The notes: generated by a model from the sequence alone, not told the origin. Positions 16,385 through 25,140 are shown, numbered from the stretch's first letter. The stretch: DNA of 64,000 bases from Dysgonomonas sp. ZJ279 (GCF_011039205.1 NZ_JAAKEL010000005.1:62001-126000); one strand, 5' to 3'. Program-made: numbers and translations.

Positions 16385-16945
16385 ATGGACAATATGGAAT
16401 TGATTGATAAGGCATGGAAATTGAGAGAGCAAGGCGTAATATCTTTACATGAGCACGATTTGTATAGCTATCTCCTTCACAGGTGCGGAGAGATCGGGCA
16501 GAATCCTTTCTGCCAATCTACCGGTGTGCTGTGTGCGGTATTGGGTATCAATAGGAATGCATTAGCCGATCGTCGGAACAAATTGTCTGCTCTTGGTTTT
16601 ATTACATTTAGAGAAGGGGTCTCTAAGCTAAAACCTGCACAGTATTATGTCTGTAAGGCTCGGGAAAACCAAGTTGCTAACCAATCAAAAAGAATAGTTA
16701 CAGATCATCCATCTACGTCTTTTGCAATACCGACATTGGCAGATGTTACTGCTTACTGCACCGAAAGAAATAATGGAATAAACCCTCAGGCATTCTTCGA
16801 TTTTTATCAGTCGAAAGATTGGTTTGTAGGTAAGAATAAAATGAAAGACTGGCAGGCAGCAGTCAGAACATGGGAGATGAACAGGAAAGAAGAAAAACGA
16901 ATTGCGCCAAAACACGATAATAGTATCACTTATGTACAATTTTGA
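16385..16945 (+). CDS. Phage replication initiator-like protein (DnaD/replisome-organiser type)
   Basis: 186 residues. Residues about 15-80 look like a winged helix-turn-helix (CAVLGINRNALADRRNKLSALGFITFREG). The C-terminal part (TLADVTAYCTERNNGINPQAF, FDFYQSKDWFVGKNKMKDWQAAVRTWE) is the signature I associate with phage replication-initiation proteins that work with a DnaC-like loader. The gene overlaps the loader gene by 14 bases, the classical initiator-loader pair. Confidence 0.7.
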   Translation: MDNMELIDKAWKLREQGVISLHEHDLYSYLLHRCGEIGQNPFCQSTGVLCAVLGINRNALADRRNKLSALGFITFREGVSKLKPAQYYVCKARENQVANQSKRIVTDHPSTSFAIPTLADVTAYCTERNNGINPQAFFDFYQSKDWFVGKNKMKDWQAAVRTWEMNRKEEKRIAPKHDNSITYVQF

Positions 16946-17519
16946 TCAGGTATACCATGAGATGGAACGCCATGGGATGAAGCTCCCACAATCTAAAATA
17001 AAGGTGAAAATAAAAAATGCGCAGCAGGTTCTCGAAAGTGCACTGATTTATTTCCTGAAGCGCGAAGATAAGGATATGATCTGGTTGCCCGAATACGATG
17101 AGGTGGTCGATTGGCTAAGCGATAACCAAGGACGAGGCCTGTTTCTTTACGGACAATGTGGGCGAGGAAAAAGCCTTTTAGGCAGAATGGTATTGCCTGC
17201 AATCCTTCTGAAATTCAGCCAGAAAGTGGTGTCGGTTTTCGATATGCAGGATATGAATAGGGATGTGGATTATGCCTTGTCGAAACACCTTATCAGTCTC
17301 GATGATGTGGGCACCGAAGAGCAAAGTGTGAAGTATGGGCAGCGCCGGTGGGCATTCGACGAAATAGTGGATGCTGCCGAAAAATACAATAAATTGATTC
17401 TGATTAGCAGTAATCAATCGGTAGACAATCTTCGTGAGCGCTATGGTGACAGAACTTTAGATAGAATAAAATCGACAACAAAACGAATCATGTTTCGCGG
17501 AGAAAGTCTGAGAAGCTAA
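16932..17519 (+). CDS. DnaC-like helicase-loader ATPase
   Basis: The ATG at 16932 is preferred over one at 16902, because it starts just before the upstream stop and gives a normal 195-residue product. It has Walker A GQCGRGKSLLG (about residue 75), Walker B HLISLDDVGTE and a sensor-like LILISSNQS, followed by an Arg-rich C-terminus. DnaC/IstB-type AAA+ ATPases load the replicative helicase onto phage or plasmid origins. It pairs with the initiator-like gene upstream, and no transposase accompanies it, so IstB is unlikely. Confidence 0.8.
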   Translation: MYNFDQVYHEMERHGMKLPQSKIKVKIKNAQQVLESALIYFLKREDKDMIWLPEYDEVVDWLSDNQGRGLFLYGQCGRGKSLLGRMVLPAILLKFSQKVVSVFDMQDMNRDVDYALSKHLISLDDVGTEEQSVKYGQRRWAFDEIVDAAEKYNKLILISSNQSVDNLRERYGDRTLDRIKSTTKRIMFRGESLRS

Positions 17520-17599
17520 GACGGGTCGTCAGTCGGTAACAATCAGTTTAACATTATATAAACCCTTTTTTTAAGGCTCTTAATTGCGAGGGCTTAGGG

Positions 17600-17779
17600 T
17601 GCTTATTGCGAAGTCGTCTCGACTTTCTTTTAACCACAGAGTAAAAGGAGTTTCACGGAGTTGTTTAGGTTTCAGTACTAAGATAAAACATATTCTGATG
17701 ATGAAACAGTCTGTTTTACAGCAATTATTTACTCCGTGATACTCTGTGCGACTCCGTGGTTAAAAGTCAAAATGAACTT
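17600..17779. repeat. Nested palindromic element with TTAACCACAGAGT arms
   Basis: TTTTAACCACAGAGT and CACGGAGT on the left are answered by ACTCCGTG, ACTCTGTG and CCGTGGTTAAAA on the right. AAGTCGTCTCGACTTT outside the left arm resembles the outer arm of the 14914-15070 palindrome. The right arm touches the start region of the next gene (an in-frame GTG at 17756 lies in it). No gene is seen between 17520 and 17800. Confidence 0.7.
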
Positions 17780-17800
17780 TACTTTAAAAATAATAAAATT

Positions 17801-18418
17801 ATGCGATTAGGAAACAGTTTTAGAGGTAATACAGGTAAAAAGTATATGATTCGCGGTAAGCATGATAAAACTCCTGCGAAAGATGGAATTGTTAAAGTTC
17901 AGCGGTTTAATGAATGGTTTGCAGAAAGTCATTCGTCGCTTGTGTGTGAATTGAAAACTAAAGACATATTTAATGAGGACACCTTGAGCGAAACCTATTT
18001 GAGGATGTACGAAAGTATACTTTATTCGGGGTTGGATATAGATAACTATCGTTCTTATTTCTTTCGCTCGTTTTTCACAAACTATGTACAGGGCAATATG
18101 AAAGCCAGTCGTTATTGTGCACTTTCGCCCAATTACGATAAGCCTGATATGGGAGGTTATAACATGGAGCAAGAGATTCAGCAAAAAAGGCTCGAGGAGG
18201 ATATTTTCGATTATGTATATGACCGCTATAAGATTCGAGAGTTTGAGCTGTTTAAAATGTATGTAAGCCTTAAACCTGCTATTAATTACGACGTACTGGC
18301 TGATATAACCCATCTCAAAGCGCATCAGATTCAAGCCATTGTATCTAAGATAAAGAAGGATGTTTGCCGCAATCACGAATTTCTACAAAGGCGTAGGGAG
18401 GTGCTGATGGTTTGCTAA
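17801..18418 (+). CDS. Phage sigma-70-like regulatory protein
   Basis: The ATG at 17801 (MRLGNSFRGNTGKK) is preferred to a GTG at 17756 inside a repeat. The 205-residue product has a sigma region 2-like segment (FNEDTLSETYLRMYESIL.. NYRSYFFRSFFTNYV). It ends with a region 4-like helix-turn-helix (YDVLADITHLKAHQIQAIVSKIKKDV). Genes of this layout occur at the end of early regions in Bacteroidetes prophages and are thought to switch on late genes. The similarity is by pattern only; it could be a non-sigma DNA-binding protein. Confidence 0.55.
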   Translation: MRLGNSFRGNTGKKYMIRGKHDKTPAKDGIVKVQRFNEWFAESHSSLVCELKTKDIFNEDTLSETYLRMYESILYSGLDIDNYRSYFFRSFFTNYVQGNMKASRYCALSPNYDKPDMGGYNMEQEIQQKRLEEDIFDYVYDRYKIREFELFKMYVSLKPAINYDVLADITHLKAHQIQAIVSKIKKDVCRNHEFLQRRREVLMVC

Positions 18419-18446
18419 GCCTGTCCAATCCGGCTTTGTGTACTCG

Positions 18447-18668
18447 CCTCTGTCATCTCGAAACGCAGTGAGGGATCTCTTATCTTTTGATGTTATCAGC
18501 CAATAGCTGTTAGCTACCGGCTTATTTCAGAACAGATCCCTCACTGCGTTTCGGGATGACAGGGCCGACGGTAGGTAGCTGCAACTCATAATTATTCTAA
18601 ATACCCTCTTTGCATTCCTCCCCTTGGGGGAGGTTAGGTGGGGCTATCAGTTCGGGATGACAAAGAGG
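18447..18668. repeat. Composite repeat: long hairpin plus GC-rich unit
   Basis: The hairpin arms are 18450-18478 (CTGTCATCTCGAAACGCAG...) and 18534-18562 (...CTGCGTTTCGGGATGACAG), paired over 29 positions with one G-T pair. The loop (with AGCTACCGGCTTATTTCAGA) is the reverse complement of the loop of the 15141-15253 hairpin, so loop and arms move separately. A GC-rich unit ending TTCGGGATGACAAAG follows at 18604-18663. The gap 18419-18700 holds nothing else. Confidence 0.85.
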
Positions 18669-18700
18669 GAAGATATTGATTCATAACTAATAATTACCAT

Positions 18701-18850
18701 ATGTATAAAATAAGAAGGATAAAAATAATAGGGGTAACTCGGCTAAGCGTCAATCTGGTTACTGATAATATTGAAAAGATAAGGCGCGAATATGCTGATA
18801 TTTATAATGTAAAACTGTGTGATGTGAAATTTGTATATGGTGAGGTTTAA
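18701..18850 (+). CDS. Small 49-residue phage-type protein
   Basis: ATG at 18701 (MYKIRRIKIIGVTRLSVNLV...) to TAA at 18848-18850. It is basic at the start and amphipathic after that. It lies at the end of the replication block, after the sigma-like gene and a repeat, in the same orientation. Codon use is like its neighbours and the frame has no rival. No family is recognised; small proteins of this kind with an N-terminal IxGVTRLSVN phrase look like conserved short phage ORFs, but that is an inference. Confidence 0.45.
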   Translation: MYKIRRIKIIGVTRLSVNLVTDNIEKIRREYADIYNVKLCDVKFVYGEV

Positions 18851-18941
18851 TTTTGAATTATATTGATTGTTTATTAAGTTAATTTAAATAAAATTTATAT
18901 ATTGGTGCTCGTATTGTGTTTTAAATCTAAAATTAATGCTT

Positions 18942-20312
18942 ATGAAAAAATTATTACTCTTATTGTCTTTTATTTTTATTTACTCATTAGGTGTCTTTTC
19001 TCAAGTTAAAGTTACCGAAATTATCGGGCTATTTAAAGTTTGTGATGGTGGTAGGGTTTCTTATACTGTAAAATACAATAATACAACAGGGGCGACAGCT
19101 GCGGTTGCTGTTGAGGTTAGTACGCATGGACGGTTTGATGATTCAAAACAGACTATGACTAAATATGTATCGAAAGGACAAGGCCAGTTCGATTTTTATG
19201 TTCATTGGAATAATGTAGCAACAAAAGATGCTTATATCAAAGCAGCAGGTGCTGGTGGAACTCCCACGACATTAAAGATTGAAATTACAAATGTATTAAA
19301 TGAACTTACATTAAATGGACCTGATAAATTGTCTCGGTTAGAAATAGGAACATATAGTATCAATTCTTCTTGTGGTACGGTTAATAACGTTGCATGGAGT
19401 ATCAATTCTGATAAAGCTAAAATAGCAGAGGCTAAAGAAAATGTGGCAAAAGTGCAAGCATTAGCTGGTGGAATAGATGTTGTATTGACAGCTCAAATAA
19501 AAAATCAAAATAATAATGTTTTACGTACACTTACTAAAACAATAGTACTAGAATCAACATTTAATATTGTTGGACCAGATATTATTTGCTCAAATATTTC
19601 AAACGTATTCTCTATATCACATATTGAGGAAGCTCCAGATGCGAAAATAACATGGACAGCAACTAGTAATGCAACTCTCCAAAGTGGGCAAGGAACCCCG
19701 AATGCTACCTTTAAGGGTGTTGGAAATGGAAATGCTGAGATTCGGGCAGTGATCGTGTACAAGGGAAAGACTTTTACTATACAAAAGACCTTTTGGGTAG
19801 GTCCTCCTGCACTATTTAGGCCTCCAACTGCTAATGGGCCGTTATGTTTAAATATTAGAGATGATGTTAAAGCGACAATAAAATTAGAAATGAAAGGCTT
19901 AAATCGAACGTATGATTATAAATGGGAAAAAGGATCAGGGAAAAGGTTTGAGTTCCTAACTAAAACTAGTAATTATGCAATTGTACAACCATTAGAGATA
20001 GGACAAATAGCAATTCTGTATAGTGCTAATAACCAGTGCGGATGGTCTGGCCCGGTAATAATACTAAGGGATGTTGCTATGTGTAATTCAAATGAATGGG
20101 TGATGAAATCAGCTCTTGATGACGTAGCAGATTCAGAACCATCCACCGCTTCCATCCGTATCTACTCCCTCACAACAGGGTCGGTAGTATATACGGAGAA
20201 GAATATAATGAATTTCAATATAGAAAACACAGGACTAAAGAAAGGTATCTATGTATTGGAGAAGACAGACGGAGAAGGAAATGTGACACGTATCAAGGTC
20301 GCTAAGCAATAA
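18942..20312 (+). CDS. Secreted Ig-like protein with type IX secretion C-terminal tail
   Basis: The ATG at 18942 gives a clean signal peptide (MKKLLLLLSFIFIYSLGVFSQ) and 456 residues. The body has repeated beta-sandwich modules, with ITWTATSN..GQGTPNATFKG.. and NVAWSINSDKA phrases typical of bacterial PKD/Ig-like repeats. The last 75 residues (SIRIYSLTTGSVVYTEKNI.. GLKKGIYVLEKTDGEGNVTR) match the type A C-terminal sorting domain recognised by the type IX secretion system. It is therefore exported to the cell surface or medium. Followed by a terminator at 20335-20362. Function unknown, probably adhesion. Confidence 0.8.
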   Translation: MKKLLLLLSFIFIYSLGVFSQVKVTEIIGLFKVCDGGRVSYTVKYNNTTGATAAVAVEVSTHGRFDDSKQTMTKYVSKGQGQFDFYVHWNNVATKDAYIKAAGAGGTPTTLKIEITNVLNELTLNGPDKLSRLEIGTYSINSSCGTVNNVAWSINSDKAKIAEAKENVAKVQALAGGIDVVLTAQIKNQNNNVLRTLTKTIVLESTFNIVGPDIICSNISNVFSISHIEEAPDAKITWTATSNATLQSGQGTPNATFKGVGNGNAEIRAVIVYKGKTFTIQKTFWVGPPALFRPPTANGPLCLNIRDDVKATIKLEMKGLNRTYDYKWEKGSGKRFEFLTKTSNYAIVQPLEIGQIAILYSANNQCGWSGPVIILRDVAMCNSNEWVMKSALDDVADSEPSTASIRIYSLTTGSVVYTEKNIMNFNIENTGLKKGIYVLEKTDGEGNVTRIKVAKQ

Positions 20313-20334
20313 ACTATCTCTCATTATATTACTT

Positions 20335-20362
20335 AAAAGCCCTGCTAGTCAGGGCTTTTTTG
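20335..20362 (+). terminator. Rho-independent terminator
   Basis: AAAAGCCCTG (20335-20344) pairs exactly with CAGGGCTTTT (20350-20359) and a T run follows. It ends the type IX cargo gene. Confidence 0.9.
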
Positions 20363-20460
20363 TTTTCTGGATATTAAAAATAGACCTTGCAGATAGATGG
20401 TGTATTGTAATGTAGAAATTTAAATTTATATTTGCTGCCAATAAACGAACTTGCACAGTT

Positions 20461-22122
20461 ATGATCAAAAATACACATACTTACTCCATTCGCGTCCTGT
20501 ATATACTCACGCTATTCCTTTTGTGTACAACATTTGTTCAGGCACAAAAGAAAAGTTCATCGAAGAAAAAAGCCGAAGTTATAGTAGAGAAGATAGATAC
20601 CATAGAGGCTAAAAAAAAGCCACTAAGTAAAGCCCCGGTTGCCCCGTTTCGCGATACGATATTCTATGTTTATGGCAATATAGGTTCATTTACTTCCGAC
20701 CAACGTGCAGAAGCTATCTCGAAGCGAATTGTGGAACTGGAGGAAGATCATAAATATACCGAAGATTCTCTTAAACTGGTAGAGCATAACGGTACAATCA
20801 ATATCCTGTACAACAATCAGATAATAGCCAGTATAGATACCATACAGGCCGAGCAGCAGTCCAGATCTAAAATAGATGTTGCCCAAGAGTATAGGGCGCA
20901 GATTATCAGTGCGATAGATAATCATCGGGAAGAGACGAGCTGGCAGCGCATTGCCATTCAGGTGGTGGGCGTTATGCTGATTCTCGTTGCCGAATATTTC
21001 CTAGTCAAACTCATCTACTATGCCATCAGGCGATTGAAGATATTTGTACGCATGCAACGCGATAAGAGAATCAAAGGATTATTTGGTATCATAGATGCGC
21101 AGCGTGAGGTACAAGTGCTTGTGATAGTGTGTAATATATTGCGGTCGTTGCTTATTTTGGTGTCGCTCTATTTGTGTGTATTACTTCTGTTCAAATTGTT
21201 TCCCGACACCAAGGATATTTCAGACCGTTTGCTCGACTATGTTGTATCGCCATTCAAGTCGATAATAAAGAGCGTGATAGATTACATGCCTAAACTGTTC
21301 ACTATAATTGTTATAGTTGTTATTTTCAAGTATCTGCAAAAGTTTTTGCGTTCTATTGCCGATAAAATAGCAGAAGGGAAAATTACCCTAAAAAGTTTCT
21401 ATCCCGATTGGGCACGTCCGACCTACAACATAATCAAAGTTATACTCTTTGTATTTATGTTTATTCTTATTTTCCCTTATCTGCCGAAATCCGATTCCAA
21501 TATTTTTCAAGGAGTATCGGTTTTTGCAGGGATTATTATATCGCTAGGGTCTACATCCATTATCGGTAATCTTGTCGCAGGTCTGGTTATTACCTATATG
21601 CGTCCGTTCAAATTGGGAGACCGTATCAAAATGGGTGATTGTGTAGGTAATGTGATTGAAAAAACGGCTTTAGTGACCCGCATAAAAACACCAAAGAATG
21701 AGGTGATAACAATACCTAACTCTACAGTGATGTCTTCGCAAACAGTAAATTATAGTTTCTCGGCTAAAGAATATGGTCTTATATTATACACCCCTGTAAC
21801 TATCGGTTACGATGTCCCTTGGCAAAAAGTACATGAGTTGCTGCTGGAGGTAGCACAGCGAACCGATAACCTCTCGAAAAAACAAAAGCCATTTATTCTG
21901 CAAACTGCATTGAATGATTTCTATGTAGAATATCAATTAAATGTGTATATCAAAGAAGCGAATATGATGCCTAAAGTTTATTCCGATATCAGACAAAATG
22001 TTCAGAATGTGTTTGCAGAAGCTGGTGTAGAAGTAATGTCTCCGCATTATATAATCAATCGTGCAGTAGATGGTACGGATAGTACAATTCCTCCTGTGAA
22101 AGGGAGAGATATTCACGAATAA
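20461..22122 (+). CDS. MscS-family mechanosensitive ion channel
   Basis: 553 residues with a signal peptide (ending about residue 29), a Lys/Ser-rich periplasmic region to about 150, and several membrane helices. The MscS core starts near 345: the pore helix GVSVFAGIIISLGSTSIIGNL is followed by AGLVITYMRPFKLGDRIKMG. The beta-domain follows, with VTRIKTPKNEVITIPNSTVM, and a C-terminal cytoplasmic domain. Length and the periplasmic extension fit the larger MscS-like proteins of Bacteroidetes. It releases solutes on osmotic down-shock. It is a single-gene unit with its own terminator. Confidence 0.9.
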   Translation: MIKNTHTYSIRVLYILTLFLLCTTFVQAQKKSSSKKKAEVIVEKIDTIEAKKKPLSKAPVAPFRDTIFYVYGNIGSFTSDQRAEAISKRIVELEEDHKYTEDSLKLVEHNGTINILYNNQIIASIDTIQAEQQSRSKIDVAQEYRAQIISAIDNHREETSWQRIAIQVVGVMLILVAEYFLVKLIYYAIRRLKIFVRMQRDKRIKGLFGIIDAQREVQVLVIVCNILRSLLILVSLYLCVLLLFKLFPDTKDISDRLLDYVVSPFKSIIKSVIDYMPKLFTIIVIVVIFKYLQKFLRSIADKIAEGKITLKSFYPDWARPTYNIIKVILFVFMFILIFPYLPKSDSNIFQGVSVFAGIIISLGSTSIIGNLVAGLVITYMRPFKLGDRIKMGDCVGNVIEKTALVTRIKTPKNEVITIPNSTVMSSQTVNYSFSAKEYGLILYTPVTIGYDVPWQKVHELLLEVAQRTDNLSKKQKPFILQTALNDFYVEYQLNVYIKEANMMPKVYSDIRQNVQNVFAEAGVEVMSPHYIINRAVDGTDSTIPPVKGRDIHE

Positions 22123-22160
22123 TTCATCAGAAAGATAATCATCTCTAATCAATATTTATC

Positions 22161-22193
22161 AAATGCCTCGATCCTGTATCGGGGCATTTTTTT
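22161..22193 (+). terminator. Rho-independent terminator of the MscS gene
   Basis: AAATGCCTCGAT (22161-22172) pairs with ATCGGGGCATTT (22178-22189), with one G-T pair, and is followed by T residues. Confidence 0.9.
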
Positions 22194-22208
22194 GTTCGTT
22201 TATATTTT

Positions 22209-22375
22209 TAACCACAGAGTTGTACTCTGTCATCCCGAACTGAAAGGAGGGATCTTGTAGCTATTGAGGCTATTGGTCAATAGCTAGCAACTAGCAGCTT
22301 ATTTCGGAGCAGATCCCTCCTTTCAGTTCGGGATGACAAAGGGAACAGCAGGTAGCTGTAACTCATGACTTATCA
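22209..22375. repeat. 28-bp perfect hairpin repeat with AACTGAAAGGAGGGA arms
   Basis: Arms 22227-22254 (TGTCATCCCGAACTGAAAGG...) and 22311-22338 are exact complements. Compared with the 15141 and 30956 copies, the inner arm reads AACTGAAAGG in place of ATACGCAGTG, and the change is matched on both sides. A TAACCACAGAGT fragment lies at the left edge, and TAGCTGTAACTCATGACTTA at the right edge is shared with other copies. Confidence 0.85.
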
Positions 22376-22411
22376 TTTTTTGTCGAGTTTATCTATATAG
22401 TAAAAGACTAT

Positions 22412-22690
22412 ATGGATGCAATAATTATACTGATAGGCTTTGTGTTAATTCTTACCGCAAGCCTTTATTGGAGTTCAATTCTTTCCTTACGCTTGCCCGA
22501 GATCAGCCGGTTTTTCGATAGGAAACCCTTCAACTGCCGACCCTGTTTAATCTTCCATTTCACATGGTTCTTATCTCTTCTTTTTGCTCTGGTTGCTTGG
22601 TCGATCGAAATATTTGTAGTCGGGCTGATTGCTGCATTTATAATATTCTTTACAGTTAAATATATTGATAATAAAAAAGTAGTAAAATGA
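22412..22690 (+). CDS. Small two-helix membrane protein, phage-type
   Basis: 92 residues with a first helix at about 3-20 (IIILIGFVLILTASLYW) and a second hydrophobic region at about 48-80. Between them is FFDRKPFNCRPCLIFH with a C-x2-C pair that might bind a metal. Its stop overlaps the start of the next gene (ATGA at 22687-22690). It is first in a three-gene run ending in a terminase small subunit, so a phage origin is likely. Function unknown. Confidence 0.5.
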   Translation: MDAIIILIGFVLILTASLYWSSILSLRLPEISRFFDRKPFNCRPCLIFHFTWFLSLLFALVAWSIEIFVVGLIAAFIIFFTVKYIDNKKVVK

Positions 22691-22947
22691 ATCAAGACAT
22701 CAAACTAGAAAACGAAGTAAAGCAACTTATCTCAGAAGTAGAGAAAACACACCGTTACTCAATGAGTCGTATTTATAAATTATACAATCAGGTTTTTGGT
22801 ACAACAGAACAACCTCAATCGTGTGCCAGTTGTTTGATACGCAAAGTGAAGCAACTGCGAATATGGCTTGCAGCACAACCTGAAAATAAAACAGGGATAG
22901 AAGAGACTAAACCTAGAAAGCGTACTAAAAAGACCAGTAATGATTAA
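22687..22947 (+). CDS. Small phage-type protein with CxxC motif
   Basis: 86 residues, mostly helical, with CASCLIRKVKQLRIW (C-x2-C at about 54-57) and a very basic C-terminus (KPRKRTKKTS), suggestive of nucleic-acid binding. It is coupled to the membrane gene before it and followed after 5 bases by the terminase small subunit. I recall similar short genes before gp3-type terminases in Bacteroidetes prophages, but cannot name the family. Confidence 0.5.
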   Translation: MNQDIKLENEVKQLISEVEKTHRYSMSRIYKLYNQVFGTTEQPQSCASCLIRKVKQLRIWLAAQPENKTGIEETKPRKRTKKTSND

Positions 22948-22952
22948 GTAGT

Positions 22953-23447
22953 ATGGCAAAAATAAAGAAAAAATATTATATGAATCGTGGCAAGGAAGGG
23001 CAGGAGCAGGCCTATGATTCGCCCGATAAGCTCATGCTCAAAGCCTATGAATACTTTGCATGGTGCGACGAGCATCCGTTGAATAAAAGTGAGTTGATGA
23101 AGTCGGGCGATCGTAAAGGTGACGTGATCGATGTCCCCATTGGTCGTCCATACACCCTAGTCGGATTATGTGTCTATTGTGGGATAAGCGAAGGATCGTT
23201 CAAAACTCTCGGTGCAGAAGATGATTTTGCGACCGTAGTGAAGCATATTTGTGATATTATCAGGCAAGAACAGATAGAGGGTGCAAGTCTGGGTATTTAT
23301 AATGCAACCATCATATCACGCATGCAAGGGCTTAACGATAAGCAAGAACAGTCTGCTAATGGCAAGCAAATGCTGACAGTGAACATTGCCAGCCAAAAAA
23401 CAAAAGATGAAATAGAATATCTTAAGAACTGGTTGTCCGACGAATGA
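22953..23447 (+). CDS. Phage terminase small subunit (gp3-type DNA-packaging protein)
   Basis: 164 residues. The layout is that of P22 gp3-like packaging proteins: an N-terminal segment (SPDKLMLKAYEYFAWCDEHP), a helix-turn-helix-like IGRPYTLVGLCVYCGISEGSFKTL, and an acidic helix (FATVVKHICDIIRQEQIEGASLGIYN). The tail ends in a short binding helix (TKDEIEYLKNWLSDE). It would recognise the pac site and recruit the large subunit. No large terminase gene follows: the next gene, 23534, is convergent and cellular, so this subunit is orphaned here. Confidence 0.75.
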   Translation: MAKIKKKYYMNRGKEGQEQAYDSPDKLMLKAYEYFAWCDEHPLNKSELMKSGDRKGDVIDVPIGRPYTLVGLCVYCGISEGSFKTLGAEDDFATVVKHICDIIRQEQIEGASLGIYNATIISRMQGLNDKQEQSANGKQMLTVNIASQKTKDEIEYLKNWLSDE

Positions 23448-23467
23448 TTATGTAAATTATATAATAG

Positions 23468-23502
23468 AAAATGCAGATTGTTAGATAAACAGTCTGCATT
23501 TT
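23468..23502. terminator. Bidirectional terminator between terminase and protease genes
   Basis: AAAATGCAGATTGT (23468-23481) and ACAGTCTGCATTTT (23489-23502) pair with one G-T pair. A and T runs on the two sides let it serve both the plus-strand packaging gene and the minus-strand protease gene. Confidence 0.85.
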
Positions 23503-23533
23503 TATTGTATGGATTGGAGATTTAGCTAGATTT

Positions 23534-24835
23534 CTATTCAACTTCTACAAACATCTTATCGAAGTTAATTGTCACTTTGTCGAATAATGTGACAAAGCTC
23601 ATCCCTAAAGAACCATCTTCTTTCCCCTGTTTTATAAATACGGGATCGATGTTTACTCTTATATCGTTCAATCGGAAATCTTTATTCCCTACGCGTAGAG
23701 GAATGCTTGGTAATCTGTATATATCGATTGTTTTAACACCTCCGAAGCCACCTGATATTTTCGATTCTTTATGACCCGTTCTTTCCACTTCGTCCTTGTG
23801 TTTTTGATAATAAGTATAATGTAGATCCGATTCGATGTTTCCTGTGTCGAACTGCATTATCATTCGTTCGGCATTCGAATAGGTTTTTAGCAATACCTGA
23901 TTCGAAAGAAACAGTATATTCCGCCCACTTTCGGGTAAAGATGTTTGCCTGATGGGGAAAATTATTTTCTTCTCTTTAGGTAATATTCGGACTTCGCCCG
24001 CAGCCGTCATTATCCCCAATCCTAGTACTGCATCAACTTTATAAATACTATCTACTGCCGAAACCGCAGGAGCGATGATTGCCGTCAGGTTTTTGTATGT
24101 CATATTTCCAATGCTTATACTATCTATTAACCCCATTTTGCCCAATCGTGTGCCTGTTCCCGAAATCTGAAGCGAATCATATATTATTTTCACATGATGC
24201 CTGTTCGCAAAATCTTCTGATATAAATGCACCTCCGGGACAGCCCGTATCGAAAATAAATCGTTCATTTTCACCATTTATCGCCACCGGAACAAAAAGTG
24301 TAGTACCCATTGGTGTGCCTTCGTATTCGAATGGCTCCAGTTCAATATCAATTATGCAATCGCTATCGGGACGGATCAGTTCACTTTTGGGAATATTGCG
24401 CATCGCTTTGTTTATCCGGTCTAATTGCCGATAGTTATTCAATGTTACAGAATCGATATAAGGTTCTATACTTGCTATGAAGTTGCTTAACTCATCGTCT
24501 GCTTTAATATATTCTCCCTGACCTGATAATAGTTGATTTTTCCACGATAGCATAGTCTGTACATTGTCGAAGCCAATATCTTGTTGATGATATTGTATGA
24601 GCGAATCGATGGATGCGAAGGCCTTCTGCGGACGATTAAAAACGGCATTCAAAAGCGACTCGGAAAAGGTCTTGAGCACCGGACTCTGTACGCTGTCCTT
24701 CAATAAAGTATATTGTTCGTCGAGCGTGAAAAAATCGCTGTTGTTGAGGCATGCGGCAATTTTTTCGTCAGGGCTTTGAGCATGCAGAGCAATACTCGAA
24801 AGGAAAAGGATAAATAGCGGCAGAATCTTTTTCAT
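23534..24835 (-). CDS. Secreted retropepsin-like aspartyl protease
   Basis: 433 residues with a signal peptide (MKKILPLFILFLSSIALHAQ). Two catalytic motifs are seen: RFIFDTGCPGG (about 195) and IMQFDTGNIES (about 327), each followed by an aspartyl-protease-like beta domain, so it has the two-domain fold in a single chain. The first 170 residues are a helical, probably TPR-like, region. Periplasmic or surface proteases of this family are common in Bacteroidetes; the substrate is unknown. It is convergent with the phage packaging gene and shares its terminator. Confidence 0.75.
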   Translation of the reverse strand: MKKILPLFILFLSSIALHAQSPDEKIAACLNNSDFFTLDEQYTLLKDSVQSPVLKTFSESLLNAVFNRPQKAFASIDSLIQYHQQDIGFDNVQTMLSWKNQLLSGQGEYIKADDELSNFIASIEPYIDSVTLNNYRQLDRINKAMRNIPKSELIRPDSDCIIDIELEPFEYEGTPMGTTLFVPVAINGENERFIFDTGCPGGAFISEDFANRHHVKIIYDSLQISGTGTRLGKMGLIDSISIGNMTYKNLTAIIAPAVSAVDSIYKVDAVLGLGIMTAAGEVRILPKEKKIIFPIRQTSLPESGRNILFLSNQVLLKTYSNAERMIMQFDTGNIESDLHYTYYQKHKDEVERTGHKESKISGGFGGVKTIDIYRLPSIPLRVGNKDFRLNDIRVNIDPVFIKQGKEDGSLGMSFVTLFDKVTINFDKMFVEVE

Positions 24836-25003
24836 ATTAGCTGTGTATTAGAAGCAGATAAGTCAATTTTATTAGGGCGTAAGTTAAAAAATAAATATGG
24901 GATATGTAAAATAAATTTATTTTTATTTGTGAGTGTAGTTTTACATATAATTTAGCTTAACATGAAAAAAAGGATGTATTGTAAGTGATTTTTCGTATCA
25001 TTC

Positions 25004-25072
25004 TGTCATTCTGAACGGAGTGAAGAATCTCTCTATCAAGAGTCGGGATTCTTCACTCCGTTCAGAATGACA
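25004..25072. repeat. 26-bp perfect hairpin repeat with GAACGGAGTGAAGAATC arms
   Basis: Arms 25004-25029 (TGTCATTCTGAACGGAGTG...) and 25047-25072 are exact complements around a 17-base loop. Both arms carry the variant GAACGGAGTGAAGAAT in place of GATACGCAGTGAGGGAT, a matched change. The gap 24836-25140 holds nothing else. Confidence 0.85.
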
Positions 25073-25140
25073 AAAGAGAATAACAATTTGACGGTATTGT
25101 TTTACTTACGACACACTATTTTAAGATAAAATATGTCCCA

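Noticed and set aside
16932-17519. IstB of an IS21-type element
   Set aside because: No IstA transposase or terminal repeats are adjacent, and the upstream gene is a replication initiator-like protein, so a phage helicase loader fits better.
20461-22122. MscS gene as part of the phage block
   Set aside because: It has its own terminator, a signal peptide and a normal cellular family; its position between phage modules does not make it phage-borne.
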